Positions 1 through 5,794 of a stretch of DNA of 13,864 nt are shown here, piece by piece. Made by a program: the position numbers and the translations under genes. The first letter of the stretch is position 1; each line of letters begins with the position of its first letter. The notes beneath the pieces are model-generated. The model had not been told where the DNA came from, made no database searches, and saw only the letters and a program-made list of their open reading frames with translations. Source of the DNA: an uncultured Oscillospiraceae bacterium (lineage in GTDB: Bacteria; Bacillota; Clostridia; Oscillospirales; Acutalibacteraceae). Location: positions 1-13,864 of the forward strand of contig CABUNG010000047.1 in the NCBI GenBank assembly GCA_902492895.1, given 5' to 3'.

Positions 1-1
1 A

Positions 2-193
2 TATGTGGAAAGCTTGGCCGGAACCCGATCGGTGGTCAACCGGGCTTATCTGGTGCTGGTGGCGCTGGACGCGGACGGCAATCCCACGCCGGTCCCGTCG
101 CTGCGTCTGGAAACCGAAAGCGAGCGCGCGGAATGGGATGCGGGAGAACGGCGTCGGGATCTGCGCAAAATCCGTCGGCTGGAAGGCTATTGA
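2..193 (+). CDS. Acyl-CoA thioesterase (hotdog fold), 3' end only
   Basis: The last 63 residues of a protein whose start lies outside the window. The visible part reads ESLAGTRSVVNRAYLVLVALD, then DADGNPTPVP, then a charged helical tail LETESERAEWDAGERRRDLR. This matches the end of cytosolic acyl-CoA hydrolases of the hotdog fold (YciA/YkhA/BFIT type), where a '...TGERR-TN-AYLTFVALD-DGKPVPVP' strand and turn is followed by an ExEEx...RR helix. Such enzymes cleave acyl-CoA to free acid and CoA in the cytoplasm. The catalytic Asp/Asn part is upstream and cannot be checked. It ends with TGA and runs into a bidirectional terminator, facing the leftward operon. The family call is fairly safe; chain-length preference cannot be read. 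Confidence 0.72.
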   Translation, partial: YVESLAGTRSVVNRAYLVLVALDADGNPTPVPSLRLETESERAEWDAGERRRDLRKIRRLEGY

Positions 194-233
194 AACCGGG
201 ATATGGGATTTCCCGGGTAATTCACGTTCTCAT

Positions 234-279
234 AAAAGCCCCCTCATCTGACGAAATCCGTCGGGTGAGGGGGCTTTTT
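234..279. terminator. Bidirectional intrinsic terminator between convergent genes
   Basis: A 20-bp stem: AAAAGCCCCCTCATCTGACG (234-253) pairs with 259-278, with two G-U wobbles on the + strand RNA and a 5-nt loop AAATC. A T run (275-279) follows on the + strand and, because the stem begins AAAA, a T run also follows on the - strand. It lies between the thioesterase stop (193) and the leftward gene ending at 283, so it can serve both. Confidence 0.93.
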
Positions 280-282
280 CCG

Positions 283-1500
283 TTATGCCGCCGGTTCGGA
301 TGAATCGGTCTGCACCTTGTCGTCCGCCTGGAGGGTGACAAGCTGCCAGCGGTCGTCAATCCGCAAAAAAGTCATGGTATAGTGGGTCGGATATTTCCGT
401 GTTTTATAGTACTGCACAACATATTGGAAACTGACCTCAACGGTAAAGTCGTCAGGAGACAGGCTGGTGAGATTATACACCTTGAGATCTTCAAAACTGT
501 GGGAGGAGTGAGTGCCGAACCAGTAATTGTTGAAACCGGTCACAGCCGCGTAAAACGTCGAACCTTTGTAGATATGGGCGAGCACATCCCGCTTGGCGGC
601 GTCCTTACTCAAAAATTCGGAATAGGTTTTGGCCACCTTCTCCGCACATTTCAGCATTTCGGATTCCTCATCCGGCAGAATGGCGCCTTTGGCGACAAAG
701 GTGTTCGTTTTATCGGAATCGGCCAGCAGAGGAACGGATGTGCCCTGTTCTGTCAGAACCTCGGCCTCCGGCGGGACGAGAAGCCCCTCCACCCGGTAAC
801 GCAGCAGGGACGGCGCATCTCCTGCATCTTTGAGACCGGAGAAGAACTCTTCCCGCACCTCCTCACCGGAAAGGCCGGAGGAGGAGACATCGGTGCCGTT
901 GATCCGCAGACGGAGCTTGGGAGATACCGTATACACGTAGGGATCGAGATACTGCAGATCCGTCCGGACGATCCAGGCGGCATCGGAACCCTCCGGCGCG
1001 CGATTGAGGGACAGGGTGGTGACCCGGTCGTCACCCCGATATACGATAAATTGCTTGGAATCGGCGGAATCGGATGCTTTTTCCAACGTATGAAGATCGT
1101 CGGGATCCGCGTACAGATTCTTTAGGTAGGCGATATATTCCGCTTTTCCAGTAAAGGCGGTCGGTTCAAAACCGGATTCGGCATAAATGGTGTCGAAATC
1201 GCCGCTTTTCAGCAGGCCGAGATACCGGTCGACGGCGGGGGCCGGTGCCCCCGCTTCATACCGGGTCAAAAACCGGGAAAGGGAGGAAAGGGCCACGGCT
1301 CCGGCACCCAGAATGAAAAGAAAATATACGCCGAGAATCACCGGAAACCAGTGACGAAACCGGCGCTTGACCGGCTTGGCGGCACCGGTTTCCTCATACA
1401 GAGGGTAAGCAGGCGCGGATACGGGAATGGGCTCCGCCTCAAGATCGACAGGGTCGAGCGGAATGGAGGGGGTTGGAGCCTGCTTCGGATCGGATATCAT
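283..1500 (-). CDS. Membrane-anchored protein with NTF2-like domains, function unknown
   Basis: A 405-residue protein. Residues 1-48 are a proline- and acid-rich cytoplasmic tail ending in basic KPVKRRFRH; about 51-73 form one membrane helix (WFPVILGVYFLFILGAGAVA); the rest should be outside the cell. The outer part looks like an NTF2-like domain (about 86-165, 'AVDRYLGLLKSGDFDTIYAESG'), a beta-rich middle segment (about 175-270), and a second NTF2-like domain at the C-terminus (about 290-395, ending in 'YTMTFLRIDDRWQLVTLQ'). This layout recalls TcaA/MecA-N-type envelope proteins, but that is resemblance of form only. The ATG at 1500 was chosen over an upstream TTG at 1524 because AGGAGG sits 8 nt before it. 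It is the second gene of an operon, 13 nt after the glycosidase-family gene, which suggests a shared envelope role. Function is not known. Confidence 0.8.
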   Translation of the reverse strand: MISDPKQAPTPSIPLDPVDLEAEPIPVSAPAYPLYEETGAAKPVKRRFRHWFPVILGVYFLFILGAGAVALSSLSRFLTRYEAGAPAPAVDRYLGLLKSGDFDTIYAESGFEPTAFTGKAEYIAYLKNLYADPDDLHTLEKASDSADSKQFIVYRGDDRVTTLSLNRAPEGSDAAWIVRTDLQYLDPYVYTVSPKLRLRINGTDVSSSGLSGEEVREEFFSGLKDAGDAPSLLRYRVEGLLVPPEAEVLTEQGTSVPLLADSDKTNTFVAKGAILPDEESEMLKCAEKVAKTYSEFLSKDAAKRDVLAHIYKGSTFYAAVTGFNNYWFGTHSSHSFEDLKVYNLTSLSPDDFTVEVSFQYVVQYYKTRKYPTHYTMTFLRIDDRWQLVTLQADDKVQTDSSEPAA

Positions 1501-1508
1501 ACCGTTTG

Positions 1509-1514
1509 CCTCCT
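1509..1514 (-). promoter_or_regulatory. Ribosome binding site deciding the start at 1500
   Basis: A perfect AGGAGG on the - strand, 8 nt before ATG 1500. It overlaps the TGA stop of the upstream gene (1514-1516), so the two genes are probably translated in a coupled way. Confidence 0.85.
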
Positions 1515-2548
1515 CATTCCACAAGAATAACGGTAGGAATCCGCCGTGACCCGTACATGGATGCGCAGCTGTTCACCGTTTCGCCTTGATACACCATCAT
1601 GGTGGATGAGCCGCCGTCCAGATTGGCGGCGTTGACCGCTTTGTATTCCATCATCACGTCTATGCAGTCTTTGAACGAGGCGCCGAGACTGTGCGTCTGG
1701 CGGCCGTCGATGACCAGGAGGAGTATAGCCCCGTCGGCCCGCTGCCCTATCGCGGTGCGCGGATTGAGCCCGCCGCCGGCTCCGGACACTTCGAGCGGTT
1801 CGCCGTTGACGATCAAGGCCGGACCGTAGCTGACGGCGTCCCGCACATGTTTTTCCATGGCTTCCTTGCCCGACATCCGTCCCACCAGCAGATGGTTCTG
1901 GTCGTCGAAGGCGATGATGGAGACCACGGAGGATTCGTTGCCATACCGGAACTGGCCGTCTTTGATCACGATGCCGAGCGGCTGTCCGCCCTTGCCGACG
2001 CCGTTGGTATCGAGGAATTCCCCGCCGTTGACGACGGCGGTCGCATTGTATTTTTTGGAGAAATCCTCCACCCGCAGCCCCGGAAGATCGGGGCCGTAAC
2101 GGTCCAGTGTGGCGACTTTGACGCGGGACGGATCGTGGACGATCATCATTTTCCCCTTGAAGGTGGGGCCGGAGACATCGAGAAGCTCGATGGTATCCTT
2201 CGGCACTTCCTCGTTTCGGGGAATAAAGCTGCCCGAAGTCTCGGTTTGGATATCGCCTTCGATGACGGTGTTTTTATGGAGAATGGCGTCCACCTCGGCC
2301 TTTGACAGGAAGAGGCGGGGCACGAATTTTGCCGCGCTCGTCTCCATCATGGTGGTGACGAACATATCGCGCGCTGTGGGAGAAGGCCCTTTGCACATCA
2401 GTGCAACGGCGCCGTAAGCGGTCGCCAGAGCTCCGAGAAGCGTTACCCCAATGACGCTCATCGTCCGGCCGAATACACGCAGGACGGGATGCGCTTTTTT
2501 AGAAGATCGTTTTTTTTCAGTTTTTTGACGTGCATGCCGGCAGGACAT
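1514..2548 (-). CDS. Phosphodiester glycosidase family (NAGPA-domain) membrane protein
   Basis: A 344-residue protein. A very basic N-terminus (1-28) precedes one membrane helix (about 30-51), placing the rest outside the cell. Residues about 130-344 form a NAGPA domain, the family of the human 'uncovering enzyme' and many bacterial exopolysaccharide-linked proteins. Visible hallmarks are AVVNGGEF (171-178), SYGPALIVNG (240-249), NPRTAIG (262-268), VIDGRQ (279-284) and NLDGGSSTMM (309-318). Family members cleave sugar-phosphodiester bonds; the substrate here is unknown, with cell-wall or teichoic-acid-like polymers a reasonable guess. ATG 2548 is preferred over the ATG at 2581 because AGGAGG lies 7 nt upstream. 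It is first in a two-gene operon with the NTF2-like membrane protein and is driven by a strong promoter at 2602-2631. Confidence 0.88.
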   Translation of the reverse strand: MSCRHARQKTEKKRSSKKAHPVLRVFGRTMSVIGVTLLGALATAYGAVALMCKGPSPTARDMFVTTMMETSAAKFVPRLFLSKAEVDAILHKNTVIEGDIQTETSGSFIPRNEEVPKDTIELLDVSGPTFKGKMMIVHDPSRVKVATLDRYGPDLPGLRVEDFSKKYNATAVVNGGEFLDTNGVGKGGQPLGIVIKDGQFRYGNESSVVSIIAFDDQNHLLVGRMSGKEAMEKHVRDAVSYGPALIVNGEPLEVSGAGGGLNPRTAIGQRADGAILLLVIDGRQTHSLGASFKDCIDVMMEYKAVNAANLDGGSSTMMVYQGETVNSCASMYGSRRIPTVILVE

Positions 2549-2555
2549 GTTAACC

Positions 2556-2561
2556 CCTCCT
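2556..2561 (-). promoter_or_regulatory. Ribosome binding site deciding the start at 2548
   Basis: AGGAGG on the - strand, 7 nt before ATG 2548. The alternative in-frame ATG at 2581 would place this site inside the coding region and is close to the expected RNA start. Confidence 0.85.
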
Positions 2562-2601
2562 GAAGACCGTTGTCCGCACACATACGGTCGATTCCTGTCC
2601 G

Positions 2602-2631
2602 ATTATACTCCCTTTAAAAAGTCGCTGTCAA
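2602..2631 (-). promoter_or_regulatory. Sigma-A-type promoter of the glycosidase/NTF2 operon
   Basis: On the - strand, a perfect -35 TTGACA (2626-2631), an 18-nt spacer and a perfect -10 TATAAT (2602-2607). It lies about 50 nt before the chosen start at 2548. It is the best match to consensus in the window and suggests strong vegetative expression. Confidence 0.88.
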
Positions 2632-2651
2632 ATATGTTACAAAGTTGAGAA

Positions 2652-2700
2652 GATTCGGGTTATCTCGCCGCTTTTCGAATCGGCGGGACAACCCGGAATC
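2652..2700. other. Nested imperfect stem-loop in a divergent intergenic region
   Basis: An outer arm GATTCGGGTT (2652-2661) pairs with AACCCGGAATC (2690-2700) with one bulged G. An inner arm CGCCG (2666-2670) pairs with CGGCG (2681-2685). No T run follows on either strand, so it does not read as an intrinsic terminator. It sits between the leftward promoter and pdaA and could be a protein-binding site or a leader structure; no function can be assigned. Confidence 0.5.
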
Positions 2701-2734
2701 GGACAAAAAAAGAAAAATACGGACAACCGAAACC

Positions 2735-2763
2735 GACATAAACCGGCCCTCTGTCCCATAAAA
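2735..2763 (+). promoter_or_regulatory. Weak candidate sigma-G-like promoter of pdaA
   Basis: GACATA (2735-2740), a 16-nt spacer, then CATAAAA (2757-2763). This partly resembles the forespore sigma-G pattern (gHATR, 17-18 nt, CATnHTA), with one mismatch in each element and a spacer one short. It is of interest because B. subtilis pdaA is a sigma-G gene. No good sigma-A promoter was seen upstream of pdaA. Tentative. Confidence 0.25.
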
Positions 2764-2835
2764 TGAAACCAGATCATCCCTCGCCGCGGGGACGGGCAGC
2801 CGGGCTGCAAACAGGCGGCAGAAGGAGTAGCCGGT

Positions 2836-3666
2836 ATGGTTATCGTACTGAAAAAACGGGTTTTGGCCATCGCCGCTTTGTGCGTGGCGGTCCTGATCGC
2901 GGTTCCATTTCTCGTCAAAGCCGCTTTCCCCAAGACGGCGCCCACCGCCGCCGCCAACACCAATTGGGGCCTGAGCTTCCAGGAAAACGGCAAAACCCCG
3001 GTCGGCAACGCCACTCCGGAGTTTCTGAAGCAGTACAACGCGTATTTTGTCGGTCCGACGGCGTCGAGCGGGGAGCCCGGCGCGGAAAAGAAACTCTATC
3101 TGACTTTCGATGCGGGCTTTGAAAACGGGAACACCCCGGCCATTTTGGACGCGCTGAAGGCCCATAATGCCAAGGCGTGCTTCTTCCTGGTAGGCAACTA
3201 TCTCGAAACCAGCCCCGACCTTGTCAAACGGATGGTGGACGAAGGCCACACGGTGGGCAACCATACCTATCACCACCCGGATATGTCCAAAATCGCGGAT
3301 GTGGAATCCTTCCGCAAGGAACTGACATCGCTGGAAGACGCCTATCGGGAGCTGACAGGGCAGGAGATGACGAAATTCTACCGGCCGCCTCAGGGAAAGT
3401 ACAGCGAACAGAATCTCAAGATGGCGAGCGATATGGGGTATAAAACGTTCTTCTGGAGCCTTGCGTATGTGGATTGGTACACCGACAAGCAGCCAACCAG
3501 GGAGCAGGCGTTCGACAAGCTGCTGCCCCGTGTCCATCCCGGCGCCATCGTGCTGCTGCACAGCACCTCGAGCACCAACGCCCAGATACTCGACGAACTG
3601 CTGACCAAATGGGAGGCCGAGGGCTACACCTTCGGAACCCTGGAGGAACTGGCCGCCGCGGGTTGA
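2836..3666 (+). CDS. pdaA: PdaA-type peptidoglycan MurNAc deacetylase
   Basis: A 276-residue carbohydrate esterase family 4 protein. PdaA removes the N-acetyl group of muramic acid on the way to muramic-delta-lactam, the mark of the spore cortex. An N-terminal hydrophobic stretch (about 8-30) acts as membrane anchor or signal. The NodB domain covers about 85-272: motif 1 LTFDAGFENGNT (89-100) with catalytic-base Asp92; motif 2 HTVGNHTYHHPD (138-149) with metal ligands His143 and His147; motif 3 RPPQGKYS (183-190); motif 5 with His242 in VLLHS. GFENGNTPAILDALK and the YVDW segment (211-214) are typical of the PdaA branch rather than chitin deacetylases. The residue after Asp92 is Ala where most CE4 enzymes have a second, metal-binding Asp; B. 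subtilis PdaA also departs from Asp there. Start ATG has AAGGAG 8 nt upstream. It suggests a spore former. Confidence 0.92.
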   Translation: MVIVLKKRVLAIAALCVAVLIAVPFLVKAAFPKTAPTAAANTNWGLSFQENGKTPVGNATPEFLKQYNAYFVGPTASSGEPGAEKKLYLTFDAGFENGNTPAILDALKAHNAKACFFLVGNYLETSPDLVKRMVDEGHTVGNHTYHHPDMSKIADVESFRKELTSLEDAYRELTGQEMTKFYRPPQGKYSEQNLKMASDMGYKTFFWSLAYVDWYTDKQPTREQAFDKLLPRVHPGAIVLLHSTSSTNAQILDELLTKWEAEGYTFGTLEELAAAG

Positions 3667-3707
3667 GCCTGGCGGCGAAGCCGTAGGCCGTGCGATGGGC
3701 CGCAAAG

Positions 3708-3757
3708 AACCGGAACAGGCGCCGCATTCTTGGGGGTGCGGCGCCTGTTCCGGTTTT
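3708..3757. terminator. Bidirectional intrinsic terminator, perfect 19-bp stem
   Basis: AACCGGAACAGGCGCCGCA (3708-3726) pairs perfectly with 3737-3755 around a 10-nt loop TTCTTGGGGG. TTTT (3754-3757) closes the + side. The - side is followed by a TTCTTTG-type stretch. It lies between the end of pdaA (3666) and the end of the leftward macrodomain gene (3766). Confidence 0.92.
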
Positions 3758-3765
3758 CGCTTCCA

Positions 3766-4545
3766 TCAAGGGTTCAGGAGGGAGGCGTATATCCGATAAT
3801 CTTCGTCTTGGAATACATTGAATATCACCCGGATCTGCGGGTGGAGAGATACGAATGCCGAAACCGTCTGCACGGCGATGCGGGCGGCGCTTTCGTGTGG
3901 AAAATGGAATTCTCCCGTGCTGATGCAGCAAAAAGCCAGGGAACGGAGATCGTGCCGAGCGGCGAGTTCCAGGCAGGAGCGGTAACAGGAAGCCAGCTGC
4001 TCCTCGTCATCGGCGGTTTCCCGTTCTGCTACCACCGGACCAACCGTATGCAGGACATAACGGCACGGCAGATTATAGCCCCGGGTGATCTGACAACGGC
4101 CGGTCGGCTCCGGATGGCCCTGCCGTTTCATGAGAGCGGCGCATTCCAGCCGCAGCTGCACACCGGCAAACGTATGGATCGCGTTGTCGATGCAGCCGTG
4201 CAGCGGATGGTAGCAGCCGGTCAGGCCGCTGTTGGCGGCGTTGACGATGGCGTCCACCCGGAGGAGAGTGATATCGCCCTGCCACAAACAGAGAGACGCG
4301 GTTGTCGGCGGAATCGCCGCGGCGTCCGTGATGCCTTTTTCGGCAAGGAGGCTTTGCAGCAAATCGTCCTGCAAATCCAGAAATTCCCTGCCTATCGGCC
4401 GCGGTTCCCGAAGATTTACCAGGGAGCGAAACAGTCTCCACTGTGCTTCCGGGGTTGGCTGTACATGCTCCGCCAATCTCCGGCAGGACGGCATATCGTC
4501 CAGAAGAAGAGCGTTTAGCCGATGCAGCTGTTCCAATCTCGTCAT
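3766..4545 (-). CDS. Zinc-dependent macrodomain (Zn-Macro) ADP-ribosyl hydrolase, SirTM partner
   Basis: A 259-residue cytoplasmic protein. Residues 1-80 form a helical extension; about 84-259 form the macrodomain. ADP-ribose-binding marks are QGDIT (89-93), DAIVNAANSGLTG (98-110) and the phosphate loop ISTGEFHFP (208-216). Right after NAAN comes GCYHPLHGCIDNAIH (110-124), the GC-xx-P-x-H-x-C-ID signature of the zinc-binding macrodomains linked to class M sirtuins; Cys111, His116 and Cys118 are the likely zinc ligands. Such proteins remove ADP-ribose from targets modified by the partner sirtuin. ATG 4545 is chosen over the longer frame because GGAGG lies 9 nt upstream and it overlaps the sirtuin stop as ATGA, giving coupled translation. 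The longer frame would run inside the sirtuin gene. No GcvH-like carrier or lipoate ligase is adjacent, unlike the described operons. Confidence 0.92.
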   Translation of the reverse strand: MTRLEQLHRLNALLLDDMPSCRRLAEHVQPTPEAQWRLFRSLVNLREPRPIGREFLDLQDDLLQSLLAEKGITDAAAIPPTTASLCLWQGDITLLRVDAIVNAANSGLTGCYHPLHGCIDNAIHTFAGVQLRLECAALMKRQGHPEPTGRCQITRGYNLPCRYVLHTVGPVVAERETADDEEQLASCYRSCLELAARHDLRSLAFCCISTGEFHFPHESAARIAVQTVSAFVSLHPQIRVIFNVFQDEDYRIYASLLNP

Positions 4546-5450
4546 GATGTACCGCCTCCGCCGGTCGTGTGGGTCTTCAGCAGCGGGGGCAGGACGCTGC
4601 CGATGTCGGTTTCCATACAGATGGCCTGCCGCTCGATTTCCTTCGGACACACAGCCTCGCCGGCGTTGATGCAGGCATAGAGCGCCCGGGGATTCCGCGC
4701 CGTCATCCGCCAGAAGGGATATTTGATCAGCGTCGGCGTATTGTAGCCCACCCCCAATTCCAGGAAGAGCACCGCTTTATCCTCGTGGCTTCGAAGAAAC
4801 GCATCATAGCGCTCGGCCGCCCGGTGCCAGCCGCTGTCCTCCACGAATCGATCGTCGATGCGCAGATTCATCGTCATCGGTCTGCCGCAGACCGGGCATT
4901 TTGGTATCAGGTCAGAAGGAATGCGCAGATCCCGCTGTTCTTCGACCATACGGAAGATCACGTCCCGGTTGTCGTAGGTTTTCTGGCAGCAGGGTGCCGA
5001 ACACTGAAAGAGGCCGTAATCCCCCTGCATGTAAAACAGCCGGGTTTTGTCGAATCCGGCTTTCTGGAATTGATGATCCACATTGGTCGTGACCACAAAG
5101 TAATCCTTGTCTCCGATCAGCGAAAGAAGCTGCTCGTAGACCGGTTTCGGAGCGGGTTGATAGCGGTTGATCATCACGTTTCGGCTCCAGAAGGCCCAGT
5201 AGGCCTCGGGCAACGGATACGGATAAAAGCCGCCCGCATACATATCGTGGAAACCGTACCGGTTTTCAAAGTCGCTGAAATAGCGCCGAAACCGTTCCCC
5301 TGCGTAGTCGAATCCGGCGGAAGCGGAACATCCCGCGCCCGCGCCGAGGATGACCGCACTGGCATCGGAGAGCGCCTCGCGCAGTTTATCCAGTTCCGGA
5401 CATACGGGAGCCGGGAAAGAGAGCTGTAGGTTCAAACAATGGTTATCCAT
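4542..5450 (-). CDS. Class M sirtuin (SirTM), NAD-dependent protein ADP-ribosyltransferase
   Basis: A 302-residue sirtuin-fold protein. NAD-binding loop GAGAGCSASAG (36-46); TTNVD (121-125) with Asn123 and Asp125 of the conserved TxNxD; a zinc ribbon formed by Cys150 and Cys154/155 with Cys185 and Cys188 (CPVC); C-terminal Rossmann segment LELGVGYNTPTLIKYP (230-245). In deacetylase sirtuins a catalytic His precedes Gly ('HG'); here the position is Gln142 in YMQGDYG. That His-to-Gln change marks the SirTM class, which transfers ADP-ribose instead of deacylating. In Staphylococcus and Streptococcus these act on a lipoylated GcvH-like protein. The ATG at 5450 follows AAGGTG by 5 nt. It is first in a two-gene operon, with a promoter near 5515-5542. 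The class call is strong; the substrate here is unknown. Confidence 0.92.
   Translation of the reverse strand: MDNHCLNLQLSFPAPVCPELDKLREALSDASAVILGAGAGCSASAGFDYAGERFRRYFSDFENRYGFHDMYAGGFYPYPLPEAYWAFWSRNVMINRYQPAPKPVYEQLLSLIGDKDYFVVTTNVDHQFQKAGFDKTRLFYMQGDYGLFQCSAPCCQKTYDNRDVIFRMVEEQRDLRIPSDLIPKCPVCGRPMTMNLRIDDRFVEDSGWHRAAERYDAFLRSHEDKAVLFLELGVGYNTPTLIKYPFWRMTARNPRALYACINAGEAVCPKEIERQAICMETDIGSVLPPLLKTHTTGGGGTS
4555..4559 (-). promoter_or_regulatory. Ribosome binding site deciding the macrodomain start at 4545
   Basis: GGAGG on the - strand, 9 nt before ATG 4545 and within the end of the sirtuin gene. Together with the ATGA overlap it fixes the start and implies translational coupling. Confidence 0.75.
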
Positions 5451-5514
5451 GGGTTCACCTTGTCAATCGATGCTGCCATAATCGGTGTGATCTGTCTGCC
5501 TTTTGATACAGTCT

Positions 5515-5542
5515 ATTGTAATCCTTTTCGGATTTTCGACAA
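5515..5542 (-). promoter_or_regulatory. Probable promoter of the SirTM/Zn-Macro operon with embedded inverted repeat
   Basis: On the - strand: -35 TTGTCG (5537-5542), a 16-nt spacer, -10 TACAAT (5515-5520), about 65 nt before the sirtuin start. Most of the spacer is an inverted repeat AATCC-N5-GGATT (5520-5534), which could be an operator for a repressor or redox regulator. The promoter is good but not perfect; the operator role is inference. Confidence 0.6.
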
Positions 5543-5729
5543 GTACGCACTTTTAGGATACTAGGTTTCCGGCCGGATATCCTGAAGCGGAAGGCGGTTA
5601 CCGGCATCGATTCAAATAGAAGAACGGATACCACTCCCGCCGCTTTGTGGGCTCTATTGTGTGTAAAAACACCCGGCCGCATTTTGGCCCCGTACCTTTT
5701 CACGCCCTACCGCATAGGATGGAAGGAAT

Positions 5730-5770
5730 GGAAAGGCCCGCGGGTGGGGTGTGGTGGGATAGGCCTTTCC
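5730..5770 (+). other. G-rich stem-loop upstream of the small membrane gene
   Basis: GGAAAGGCC (5730-5738) pairs perfectly with GGCCTTTCC (5762-5770). The 23-nt loop is rich in G runs (GGG, GGGG, GG, GGG on the + strand). No T run follows, so it is not a plain terminator. It ends 24 nt before the start codon at 5795, close to the ribosome site, and may be a leader structure. Function unknown. Confidence 0.5.
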
Positions 5771-5794
5771 TCCATAACGGAAGGGGCTGAAGAA

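Larger units (their letters stand above)
5451..5794. other. Divergent intergenic region between sirtuin operon and small membrane gene
   Basis: A 344-nt stretch with no convincing gene. It holds the sirtuin promoter (5515-5542), a weak rightward promoter candidate whose -35 TCGACA (5536-5541) overlaps the leftward -35 (with GATACT at 5557-5562, spacer 15, poor), and a G-rich stem-loop at 5730-5770. An 82-codon open frame on the - strand (5455-5703) starts with GTG, lacks a ribosome site and covers the promoter, so it is not called. Confidence 0.6.

Noticed and set aside
2614..3705. 363-codon open frame on the - strand opposite pdaA
   Set aside because: Antisense to pdaA and runs through the leftward promoter; product has no family features.
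4546..4650. N-terminal extension of the macrodomain protein by 35 residues
   Set aside because: It would lie inside the sirtuin gene, has no ribosome site and is Arg/His-rich shadow sequence; the ATGA overlap start is better.
5455..5703. 82-codon open frame on the - strand upstream of the sirtuin
   Set aside because: Starts with GTG, has no ribosome site, covers the sirtuin promoter and shows no recognisable domain or membrane pattern.
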